Shown piece after piece: positions 53,951 through 64,000 of a stretch of DNA of 64,000 nt; position 1 is the stretch's first letter, and each line of letters begins with the position of its first letter. The DNA is taken from contig CAKJVC010000123.1 in NCBI GenBank assembly GCA_918026815.1, forward strand, positions 310,001-374,000. Direction: 5' to 3'. The position numbers and the translations under genes were made by a program. Under the pieces are notes generated by a model. That model was not told the origin of the DNA. It saw nothing but the letters and a program-made list of their open reading frames with translations, and made no database searches. The DNA is from Chalara sp. BL73. Lineage: Eukaryota; Ascomycota; Leotiomycetes; Helotiales.

Positions 53951-54798
53951 TGGGGAGGCTTAGAGTGCTGCATAGGAAGATGGAGTTCGAAAAAGTTCTT
54001 GGGCGTGGCGTTTGGGTGGGAGCATTAGTATATACATTCATGAGTAGAAGCATCCTAATCATAGCATCGCTTCATTGGGACAAAATTTTGAACTCAAGTA
54101 CAGAACATAAATGCTCTAGTTCTACAGATACCTTTTTACCAATTAAAAATACTATCGTATGGCAAAAAGAAGAGGCTAGTGGTACCATCTAAGGCATCAA
54201 AATTGCAGCCGCCATACCATAGGCTGCTTTAGGGTCATAGTATATCTTTTGCGACAGGATCTTATTATTCCTTTGACACTTGCATGGCGAAATTAGTACA
54301 TTGGTGGCATGGGAGTCCTGACTGGTACCCTTCCGCGCGTTCAACTGTAGGGGGAAATTGTGTTGCAAGAGCTCCTACCAAGTGGTACTAAGAGGTGATT
54401 GGATCGTATTCAGTTATTTTGTCAAATAGATAATAATAAGTGAACTGCTTGGAGTTAAGTATTCATGTGCCTAGCAAGCATAAGCTTCCATTTCATGTGG
54501 AAAATTAGGTGGAGCATCTTCTATCTTAGGAGTCTATCTCCAGTATTCGGAAATTGCTTTATAAACAAAAAGATTCATAACAAGCCGTTATAGCTTGAGC
54601 TCTTGTATAAATTATGTTGAAGACATCTGATATTGGCGGAATATTTCGCCAAGACATCCCAACGGGGATTAGCGTCGCCTTTCCAAAAATTCATGAGAAC
54701 GCGTTCAAGCTGTTGACAGACGTGAAGAGATCCCATTTCCACCTCAACGTCCATAAGAGTACAGATCATCTTGTCAGATAATAATAGACTATCACAAG
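53951..54798. other. Intergenic, SPC2 3' flank and CCT4 promoter
   Basis: About 850 bp of moderately AT-rich sequence with no gene recognised. Confidence 0.6.
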
Positions 54799-56596
54799 AT
54801 GGCCAACGCTCCAGCAAACTCGACCAATAATGCCTTCAAGGTGAGAACCCCGAAATATAGCTTCCACAGTAGTTAACGCAGGCTGCAGGACAAGGAAAAG
54901 CCTATGGCCGTTAGGACGGCAAATATTGTAGCTGCCAGAGCAGTCGCAGATGCCGTCCGCACGAGTTTGGGTCCTCGAGGAATGGATAAGATGATACAAT
55001 CAGGCAAAGGAGAAACCATAATCACGAACGATGGAAGTACCATGCTGAAGAGCATGTCAGTTCTGCACCCTTCGGCGAAGATGTTGGTAGACCTCTCAGC
55101 AGCACAAGATGTAGAGGCAGGAGATGGAACAACATCTGTAGTGGTTATTGCAGGAAGTTTATTAGGGGCTGCAGACAGATTATTAGGAAAAGGCATCCAC
55201 CCATCCATTATTGCGGAGTCATTCCAGAGAGCTGCAGCAGCCGCCGTTAGAGTGCTGCATGACATGTCAGTGCCAGTGTCTTTGACTGATACCACAACCC
55301 TCCTACAAGCTGCGACCACATCCCTTGGCTCGAAGATCGTATCACAGCACTCGAATATACTTGCGCCTATGGCCGTGAATGCTATTACAAAGACGATCGA
55401 TATCAAGACAGCGGAAAATGTTGATCTGAAAAATATTCGAATATTGAAGAAGGTGGGAGGCACAATTGAGGACAGTGAGATGGTGGAAGGGCTTGTTTTA
55501 AATCAAAGCGTAGTTAAGAACGGCGGAGGTCCTATAAGAATGGAGAAGGCTAAGATTGGCCTCATCCAGTTCCAGCTCTCACCACCAAAACCAGATGTAC
55601 GTCTTCATCTCTCGTCCCAAGCATTTCACTAATCATAAACACAGATGGAGAACCAAATCGTAGTAAATGACTACCGCCAAATGGACAAGATCCTCAAAGA
55701 AGAGCGCACCTACCTGCTGAACATGGTCAAGAAGATTAAAAAGGCAAAATGCAACGTCCTCTTCATTCAAAAGTCTATCCTCCGCGACGCCGTTAACGAC
55801 CTATCCCTGCACTTCCTCGCTAAGCTTAACATCCTGTGCGTCAAGGACATTGAGCGGGACGAGATCGAGTTCATCTGCAAATCCACTGGCTGCAAGCCCA
55901 TCGCCGACATCGATTCTTTCACTGAGGATAAGCTCGGTTCAGCAGATCTGATCGAGGAGAGCCAAAGCTCAGGATCAAGGATTGTCAAGGTCACGGGAAC
56001 AAAGAGCGTTGGAAAGACCGTGTCGATTGTGTGCCGTGGAGCGAACTCTCTGATTTTAGACGAGGCAGAGCGGTCCCTCCACGACGCATTGTGCGTTATC
56101 CGCTGCCTCGTGAAGAAGAAGGCCCTCATCGCCGGAGGAGGAGCCCCCGAAATCGAAATCGCATCCCAGCTCTCCCGCCAGTCGCGGGCTCTAAAAGGCA
56201 CCGAGGCCATCTGCTGGAAAGCCTTCGCCGACGCCATGGAAGTAATCCCCACCACGCTCGCCGAGAACGCCGGCCTAAACTCCATCAAGGTCGTTACGGA
56301 GCTGCGCTACAAGCACGAGAACGGCGAGAAGAACGCCGGCGTGAGCATCAAGAGCGGAGGCGTGAAGATCGACATCGCGGAGGAGAACGTCTTGCAGCCG
56401 CTGCTGGTGAGCACGAGCGCCGTCGAGCTAGCGGCCGAGACGGTCAAGATGATTTTACGTATTGTGAGTTTTGTCTTTTTGAAATTTCCCCATCCCGAAG
56501 AATTCTTCTCATCCAGCGCTCACCTACCCCTTCGCTATGCGAAACCAAAGCAAAGCTAACCTTTCATCGTAGGATGACATCGCCCTCTCCAGGTAA
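54799..56596 (+). CDS. CCT4: T-complex protein 1 subunit delta, cytosolic chaperonin (530 aa)
   Basis: Four exons (54799-54840, 54889-55596, 55645-56463, 56573-56596) keep frame. The last codes only for DDIALSR, the usual CCT4 end. CCT4 is one of eight subunits of the TRiC/CCT ring that folds actin, tubulin and WD40 proteins with ATP. Markers are [15 protein letters not shown] (residues about 36-50), the nucleotide loop [34 protein letters not shown], and [15 protein letters not shown] near residue 413. The delta subunit is assigned from the combination of GGTIEDSE with LVLNQ and the IDDIALSR end. The window copy appears intact. Confidence 0.95.
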
Positions 56597-57281
56597 ATCC
56601 ATCAACAGGATGAACCCAAAGAGAAAGAACAAAAAAAATTGTAAATGAGATCATTGTATAAATATAGATAATGGATCATCAAATGCATAGAAAAGACCCA
56701 TGATCCCATGCTTGCTCTCCCCGTCTCGATCCTCTTCTCAACGCTCAGACATGCCTAGAAGTCTAGACGTATGTCCGTTCTGGAATAACTGCCCCCGAAA
56801 CATCTTGGTCTGGTAGCCATGTACGTATCGGTCCTGCTTTTCGAAGGCGGCGCTGCTGCCCTCCTATCGCTGTAAGGTTGCTCTCGCTTAAACCCGCTAA
56901 ATATATTTTCGGATGATTATCCCAACAGACGGCTCTGGTTGAGCGGCCAGCATTTTCTCACAAGTCAGAAACAAACGTTTGTGTTGGTACGATTAGAAAG
57001 TTTTTCATCGTCAAAAGCATGCTGTGCGGTAAAGGTCCTGTAAAGATATACTCGCTCATAATTGATCCCTGGTATGTACCATCGCTCACGTCATATCTAC
57101 ATCCGAAAGTGATATATACAGCTCCCTGCCTTTCCATATCTCATCAGCCCGAACGCATCCCAAGTCATCCTCACTCATAACCACAGCATCCCAACTGACA
57201 TTCTCGCCCCATACCCAATCACAAACCTCATCACGACCAATGAAATTCGCAAACTGCGTCAAGCCCCCTCACTTCAAGCCT
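56597..57281. other. Intergenic between convergent CCT4 and NLP genes
   Basis: 3' flanks only; no feature recognised. Confidence 0.6.
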
Positions 57282-58101
57282 CTAAAACGTCGCGGAGGCC
57301 AAGTTCGAAGCAAAAACTGACGATCTGAATGGTGGGGTCGCCTCACCAAAGTCTGTGTTCTCCAGCGCCGTGCGAGCCGCATCAGTCAAGCTCTCCCACG
57401 CAATCAGGGGCTGCTGTCCACCAACAGTGGAAGTCGTGCCTAAAGCATGGTTGACTGGCCACACTGACTCGTACTTGATTAATGGTCCAGTGCCCGAAAG
57501 CGAGAAGCTTGTAGTGCATGGGAAATCGCCATGAGCCGACGGGCAGACGGCCAAGATGTTTGAGCCGCTGGTTCCTGTGCTGGAGGAGAGCCAGACAATG
57601 ACACCTTCCCAGTCATGGCGGTGGCCGAGTCCGGAGGAAGGTGAGTCCTTGGGGAAATACCTGGAATTGCATTAGAAGACTGCATAAATAGGATCAAGGC
57701 AGCCGTACCAAGAGTACATGACACCAAATCGACCGTTCGATGTACCGCTCCTGACATAGATCTGTCCGGTGCTGCTGCTGCACCCACTACTGCTGGAGCC
57801 AGTGGGTGAGAGCCCGCCGCTATCAGTGTCAGTCTACTACCACAAAGCATGAAGAATGGTAGAGAACATACCTTGTATTCCCAGAAGCGTCAACAGCCGG
57901 GAAAGGAACACAGCCGTTCACCACTTTCAGGAAAGGTTGATAAGCCTCATACACTGCACCAGTTGTATCACTCGGAACTGTCTCGGCGAAGCCCACAACC
58001 GCATCATGGGCAATCACTGCACGCTTTGCAACAGGCGTTGCATTCGCCGCAGCAGCAGCGAGGAGTGAAACCGAGAGTTGGCGGAAGTTCAAGACAGTCA
58101 T
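57282..58101 (-). CDS. Secreted NEP1-like protein (NPP1 family, 239 aa)
   Basis: Three exons on the minus strand (58101-57872, 57819-57709, 57660-57282) sum to 240 codons. Introns are 52 and 48 nt with GTATGT/GTACGG donors and CTGAC/CTAAT branches. A hydrophobic N-terminus with Ala-rich core suggests a signal peptide of about 20 residues, followed by a dibasic KR. The family heptapeptide GHRHDWE is present, along with the preceding SWYFPKD stretch. Two cysteines, in VNGC and SGCSS, fit type 1 NLPs. Family members bind plant glycosylinositol phosphorylceramides and many are cytolytic to dicot cells, but non-toxic members are common and activity cannot be judged from sequence. The gene is intact. 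It lies between a housekeeping chaperonin gene and a HET gene. Confidence 0.9.
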
Positions 58102-59601
58102 GATTGCGCGAGGCGGTCAACAGTTCGTAGCGGGTTAAGGAGGAAAACCTGTTCCAGAGAGAGGAACATGACGGTTCTTATCTAGATAAAGACCTAGTCG
58201 CCCGCTTGGGGCATGTCAGCAGTGCCTCATCCCATCTCCCAGCTTTTTTTTCATGCAAGCAAGGGCTAGGAAAACGTGGGGATATTGGTGGTAACGGGGC
58301 AGTGATCGGAAAGGGAAGTCATAATCCATGTTCGTTTTGACCTCGAGATGTGATGAGATCTGTACCCCTCACGGTCTTGACTTGTGAAAACGACAATTGT
58401 TCCGAAGCAAAAGTCCAGTCCAAGATGTTTCTTGGAGAAACGTGGGCGGGATAGTTGTGCCTTGCGGCTATCCAAGCTTTGTTAGAATCACAAGCTAAAA
58501 AGCAGGAACCACGTACCACCCGCACCTGGGCCCTAAACGGGAAGTTTGTCCAGGGCAGCAGTGGGCAGATGGCGGCGCCAGCCACCAAATGAAGTTTCAA
58601 TGCCGGTTGAGATTGTGGGGTTAGGAACAAATTATGCCATGCCCATGCCATGTGCCGTGCCGAAGCACCACCGCGACCGAGCGCTCAACACACTGACCAG
58701 TTCCCATCATCTACTTGTTTACTTTCGGTTGTTTAAGCGACCCCTGAATTATTTGCCAGGGGAGGCAGAATCCGGTGCCTTGCTATAATAGCCTCGCAGG
58801 TCACGAGTTGCGCACAGCAGTCAATCATCTTGGTGCGCGAGTCCTCAATTAAGGACTCTCTCTAGGCTGCACCGCTCTTCCCAAATAGGTGTGGACGGCC
58901 CTCCCGTCGTTATGCTGCTACAATAGCTCGATCTCAACAGAAGGTTAAATAAAAAGTGGTTCTAATGGTATGTGGATGTTCTTCCTTCCCATGGCTGTCA
59001 CCCTGATATTGTAAACCAGGCAACTATGGGGGCCTGTCGAGGCTGATGAGCTTCGATGCTACGTGCAACCACAGAACCTAAGGCATGTGTAATATATGAC
59101 CACAACTTGCGATCCCATACCTCTCATCTATATCCCCCTGTAGTGGAATGTATCTGCTTGCGAGCAATCTTTATCAATGGAAGTTTGAAGAGGAGAAATA
59201 TTCTCATCACGTGTCCTATCACTTGCCGCTGGTCGTTAAGAGAAAGCTTATAGCTGGTTTTTGGCGTCACGCCACGAAATTGTGTTCTGAAATGCTCTTA
59301 AGCGGAACGTAATCACCCAAAACGCCAGGTCTTTCTATTTAGGCATATGATTCAAAAGTCGTAGGCCTTATCCACTGACCTGCGGTGTAGAATGTTCGCC
59401 CCATGTTACACCATGCAGGCTACGGTTTTCCAATTGGACTCAAGTAGATTACATGCATCAGTAAGTTAATAATTCTCGAGGCTGCAGTAGTTATTTCTAT
59501 CCCATTTCTGGAGCCCCGTACCATACTTTAAGAACGAACAATGAATCGAAGATATATGCTTTTCAGTCTGAGTTCAGAGCTTCGCGTTTTGATTGTTGAA
59601 T
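58102..59601. other. Divergent intergenic region between the NLP and HET genes
   Basis: 1.5 kb containing both promoters. Short frames at 58266-58788 have no family match by eye. No repeat was recognised. Confidence 0.5.
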
Positions 59602-61819
59602 ATGCTGTGTGAAACTTGTCAATCTGTTCTTGACGAGATAAATCCCTTGTTCCCATTTCTCAAGGAACGTGACCGCTGGATAGATGAGCTCATAAATTCT
59701 GCGCAAGAGTCTTGCCATATGTGCCATCAAATATGGACATGTTTGCTTCGAGCCAGGCCAGATCTTGCAGTTGCTGTCCAAGCATTCCTATACTGCAGCA
59801 AGAATCTCAAAGCAACGGAGTTCGCCAGACCAGTGCGTGGTATACCAAATAGGTTGATATCTTTGAAGCACAAGGTTCTAAAGATTTCACGGCCCTATGT
59901 TACAATCGAATATGATCGGGGCGACATCTCTGATGCACCTGAGGTAACTTCACCCAACACTAAAGATCGATACGGTACAGTCCGAACGAAGATATGGGCT
60001 CAGCCAGACCGGGAAGGGAAGTTTTCCATGAGTTCTAAATCAAAAGCCTTTACAGAAGATACTGGTTGTTGCTTTGTAGTAGCACATAAAAGGGGTAAAC
60101 ACGCTTATCTGACTAGCCAGACGTACTTTTTTTGGGCTGACTTTCGTGTTAGACTTTGCACAACCCTCAAGCAAGATTAGACTAATAGAGGATATGGCTA
60201 CTGACCTATGCCTCAGGCGTGCTAGGCTATGGATGAAGGATTGTCACAAGAACCATAGCATATGTGAGGTTATAAGAAGGCGCTCTCCTCCATCTTCAGC
60301 GCCCACCCGCTTGATTGAGCTTGATCAGCCGTCCTCTAATCATGTAAGACTCATCGAACAAATCGGAGTCTCCAAAATAAGCGGCAGCCCACAATATGTC
60401 ACCCTGAGCCACTGCTGGGGCACGAGCCAGTTTTACAAACTGACAGCGTCCACATTTATAGAGCTCACGGAAGGTATTGAAAAGACCAGATTGCCTCAGA
60501 CTTTCCAAGATGCAATCAACGTCGCTAAGGCCCTACGCATCAAATTGATATGGATTGACTCTCTCTGCATTTTCCAGGATTCTGCCGAAGATTGGTTTCA
60601 TGAGGCGCCTTTGATGAGTGAGATCTATGGAGGATCAATCTGTAATATAGCGGCTAGCAGTTCTGTAGATAGTTCTGCGGGCGCTCTAGCCGTCAGAGAC
60701 ATTTCCTTAGAGCTTGTCCGGCCATGCGTTTTTCCTGCGGCTTGGAGTAACCACGAACCTCATGTTCTTTATCCAAAGAGCTTTTGGCAGGATAGTCTAC
60801 ACCATACACCTCTGATCCAAAGAGCATGGGTAGTTCAAGAGGTTCTACTTGCGCCCCGGATCGTGTACTTACACGAGCGACAGCTCTTCTGGGAATGCTA
60901 CCAAATGCGTGCGTGTGAGGGGTTTCCAGGCGGCATACCCATTGACTCAGACGCGCAGACAACGGAAAGGGTTTTATTGAGTGGTATCAAAGCACCTGTT
61001 CTCGAAGAGTTCGGAAGACAAATTTTCACGTTTGAAAGATCCATAATACCAGACAGAAATTTCATCATAGAAATGGCAAGGAATTTCTGGATCAAGACCA
61101 TCCGACACTATAACTCGTGTCGGTTAACAAACCAAAAGGATAAGCTCATTGCTCTGTCCGGAGTAACAAAGCCCCTTGAGATACTCCTCGATGACATTTG
61201 CCCAGCAGGGCTCTGGGCAAAGCAATTTGTTCCGCAACTTCTGTGGAAAATCTCTCTAGCAACTGGACCAATCATTAGGCTGACTGAATCTTCTGTGCCA
61301 TCTTGGTCTTGGGCTAGCTTTACTGGCGACATGGAGCCTGGCCATTTCAGATGCGATCGTAGTCTCGTTGACATACTTGCTATAGCCAGTGCCTCTGCCA
61401 GTACCGCTGCTGCTTTGAACAATTCTGGTCCGGTAAGGATTAGAGGCCCGTTGTTTACGGTTGAGTGCTGCACATGTAAGCCTGGAGAATATCAACTACG
61501 CGACGCGAAAACGTGCTGGCTGAAGCCGGAATATGGCGAATCGGTGCTCGTTGATTGCTACACGGATGTGAAAGGGCATAGGCGCATAATGCACTGCTTG
61601 CCACTGTTAGTCAATGTAGATCCATCAGGCTGGAAGGTTGAGGGACTATTGCTGCACCCGGTCAAAGGGAAAAGAGGAAAATTTTTGAGGCGTGGCTATT
61701 TCAAAAAGAACTATCCGAACCTTGTTGATCGGAGGACCTGGCGAGAATTTGACAGCGTTTGTCCTGTGAAATACCTGAAGTTCGATGGCGACGCTCTTTA
61801 TACGATATCAATTGTTTAG
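59602..61819 (+). CDS. Heterokaryon-incompatibility (HET) domain protein (719 aa)
   Basis: Two exons, 59602-60094 and 60153-61819. The 58-nt intron has a GTAAAC donor, a GCTGAC branch and a TTAG acceptor, and it repairs an otherwise apparent frameshift. The ATG at 59602 gives MLCETCQSVLDEI, a usual start for this family; the upstream TTG is not needed. The HET domain begins near residue 245 with YVTLSHCWGTSQF. It continues through RLPQTFQDAINVAKAL and KLIWIDSLCIFQD to SEIYGGSICNIAAS, with RAWVVQEVLLAPRIVYL further on, all standard. HET proteins trigger cell death when unlike strains fuse, or act in inflammasome-like defence. The HET domain resembles TIR domains. No NACHT or WD repeats follow, so this is a stand-alone HET protein. 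The trigger is unknown. Confidence 0.93.
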
Positions 61820-62508
61820 TTAGCTCAGTATAGCATTTCCAGAATCGTATTCGAATGCCTAGTGTGGTAAAGAAGATGGGAAGGGTAGGTTTCGAGGTGA
61901 TGAACTGTTCCTGGACTTAAGTCATGCTAATTTAGCTGAAGCAACCACCCCATTGCAAGCGACCCATTATATAACGGGCGCCAAATATAGACGAAAGGGA
62001 CAGGGACTGCGGCTGCACAATCGACTCAAGAAGACAACCTCGTTAGAAATGCTCACGACAATAAACTATACGATTAAATAGTTATCAATAGTACCTTCAG
62101 GACCCAACCAGGGACTAGAATCTTAGTCACGGATGATAATGCAGCATTCTACGTTCTCTTGGTCTACCACTTGGCAGGAGTATTCACAGCGAAGGCCGTC
62201 ATCAATATGCAAGCAAACACCACTTTCGTCTTCGAAACTTCAATATTATCTATCATGGCTACTTGCAATGCCAGATCCATCCTGAACCTCCTTTCCCCAG
62301 CGCCATAGTGATGCTTGAGTCCGAGAAAGAAAAGCGCGTCCTGGTGTTCCCATCTGTCCCATTTGTGGTGTAAATACAAAAGTAGATACAGCCTCAACCA
62401 ATTATATTTTCAAACAAGCTATGCGAGTCCGTCCTATTTTTTTGACCAAACATTGAATACATCCAAATTTTATGGCTTAACCGTGGCCCATCGAAACAAA
62501 GCAAATGC
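61820..62508. other. Intergenic between convergent HET and GPI-protein genes
   Basis: No gene recognised; 3' flanks of the two genes. Confidence 0.6.
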
Positions 62509-63269
62509 TTAGTTGAGAGTGAGAAGAGCAGCGAAGGCAAGGACAACCATGCCGAGGGGGGCGGCAATACCCGAAGCAGCCCCGCCTGGGTTTGTGGATG
62601 GGGTAGAGGTTTGCGAGGAGCTGGATGAGGAGGTGGATGTGCCTAGATCGCATTAGTTTGGAAGGTCTCTAGCCGTTGAAGCACTAAGGATACATACCGG
62701 TTCGGGATGAGGAGCTAGATGTTGTAGTAGTAGAGTTAGATGAAGTTGGGGCGGAGGTGGTTGTTGAATCTGTAGCCGAAGTAGATGGGCTTGAAGTGAC
62801 GGAAGAGGTGCTAGTCCGGGACACAGTACCAGATGAAGAGGTGGACGACGAATCAGCACCGAAGAATTGGAACATGGCGCTGTAGTTGTCTACATCCGTG
62901 CCATCCTGGATTCTGAAAGCATAGTTGTCAGATGGAAGTGTGGCAGGAGGAGTCCAGGTGTAAGATCCCGATGGGAAAGTTCCGCCAGCTAAGTATTGCA
63001 TGTTAGCAGGGTGCTATCGGAATTGGGACTTTGTCTGCAATATCGGGCGGGGTGTACGCACTAACAAGGACCTCATAGTCCTCGAGGTTGTTTGCGTCGA
63101 GTCCATGCTTGAGAGTGATGGTGACTGGTCCCGTAGCATCGCCCCAAGTGATGGTGTAAGGGGTGCCAGCTGTGATGCCGCTAACGACGGTGTTGGTGAT
63201 GTTGATTCTGGCGCTGACGCTGCCGATGAGGGCAGCTGCTGCAACAAGAAGGCTAGAGGCGAACTTCAT
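62509..63269 (-). CDS. GPI-anchored Kre9/KNH-type Ser/Thr-rich cell-surface protein (210 aa)
   Basis: Three exons (63269-63062, 62988-62698, 62642-62509) sum to 633 nt. Introns are 73 nt (GTGCGT donor, TGCTAACA branch) and 55 nt (GTATGT donor, ACTAAT branch). Residues 1-20 are a clear signal peptide ending SVSA. The next 95 residues (TAGTPYTITWGDATGPVTI to YSAMFQFFG, including GSYTWTPP) match the N-terminal domain shared by fungal Kre9/Knh1 and many GPI-anchored proteins linked to beta-1,6-glucan. A Ser/Thr-rich stalk of about 65 residues, likely O-mannosylated, follows. The C-terminus has a small-residue omega region and a hydrophobic tail (PLGMVVLAFAALLTLN) for GPI attachment. Full-length Kre9 is longer, so this belongs to the short surface-protein branch. 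Confidence 0.88.
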
Positions 63270-64000
63270 TTTGAAAATAGGGTAATATTTTTCTACGCAA
63301 GAGAAAACCTCGTGTTAGTGGTTTGGTCCTTTTGATCGTAATACGAGGACGCGATGTGACACGCGCCGGAAGAGGTGAAGATGGAACTTACATGTAACGA
63401 AGATGATGGTGGTGGTTGTATAAACGAAGGTAGTGAAGGACGATTACTTCAATGGAGAGAATATATATATATTATTAATGTATGATATGGACAGTTGATC
63501 TGTTGAAAGAGAGAAAAAACAAGAGAAACGGGGATGGGAAGCCAATATGTAAAAAGCGATGGGATGCCTAAGGGGGGAGGCGTTGGCTTTCAGGCCATTC
63601 AGGCCATCAAATTGACGCCGAGAACGCCATGATCGCGAAATGGGGACGCCGCCGACTCCATTAGGCTTAACCCTACAGGCTAAGCCGGGGGTTAAACAGG
63701 GCCTGGATAGGGCCTGAACCATGGCAATCTGATGGATACGGGGTAGCAACAGGGAAGAGGATACTGAGCTATTTAAAAAAAACACCGAAAGCTCAATTTC
63801 CCTGGTTACTATGTCGTCAACTTCAAAAAGCTGACATGACCAGCAAACAGAGGGGAACCTGAATGTGTTCACCGAGTAGCATCTTCGTATATTTCTACTT
63901 ACCATCCAGCGTGAGAACAGTATGCGCGTTGAAATCTCGAACCTCACAATACTCTAGTGTACACACTATGTCGTGCTATTCTCATTTCCGTGCGACAGAG
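63270..64000. other. Upstream region of the GPI-protein gene
   Basis: Contains the promoter. A 167-codon frame on the minus strand (63444-63947) has no recognisable domain and lies upstream of the start, so it is probably chance. Confidence 0.5.

Noticed and set aside
60095..60180. Frameshift splitting the HET gene in two
   Set aside because: A 58-nt intron with GTAAAC, GCTGAC and TTAG joins both frames.
63444..63947. 167-codon minus-strand ORF as a gene
   Set aside because: No domain, no splice or composition support, and it lies in the promoter of the GPI-protein gene.

Overview
The window is a chromosome segment of a filamentous ascomycete (Pezizomycotina). The evidence is short introns of about 47-75 nt with GTATGT or GTAAGT donors and CTAAC/CTGAC branch sites, together with HET-domain, NEP1-like, Kre9-type GPI-anchored and Dal5-type transporter genes. 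The species cannot be named from the sequence alone.

Left edge (1-2018): the 3' end of an amidohydrolase gene and a decayed 5' end of an FAD monooxygenase.

Repeat island (2019-37930): one hAT DNA transposon with a perfect 8-bp target duplication (AATCTCGA), swollen from about 3.4 kb to 35.9 kb by nested insertions. Every insertion closes with a 5-bp target duplication, so the order can be read directly. Chromovirus gypsy-1 (GTAAG) and gypsy element A (CGCTT) entered the hAT. Gypsy element C (ATAAA) entered the RT gene of A. Two elements of family B entered C (ATTCC) and A (AATTA). A copia element (ATTCG) entered B, and a small copia-like solo LTR (ACGAT) sits in C. The ATTCC and AATTA pairs are crossed, and part of A and part of C read backwards, so 32628-36560 was inverted by recombination between oppositely oriented B copies.

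The island is very AT-rich through C-to-T and G-to-A mutation, but the context is not the usual CpA of RIP. Lost cytosines are mostly those preceded by a pyrimidine and not followed by G (YpCpH). The outer 100-200 bp of each element is largely spared. Elements A, B and C each also carry an antisense Cys-rich plus coiled-coil ORF between pol and the 3' LTR.

Right part (37931-64000): ordinary gene-dense sequence. In order it holds an F-box/LRR-like protein, a Dal5-type MFS transporter (-), MTD1 (-), MMS19/MET18 (+), EMC3 (-), SPC2 (+), CCT4 (+), a secreted NEP1-like protein (-), a HET-domain protein (+) and a GPI-anchored Kre9/KNH-type protein (-). EMC3 and SPC2, both ER membrane-protein biogenesis factors, share a 239-bp divergent promoter. 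All exon structures were built by hand from splice motifs and each sums to an intact reading frame.
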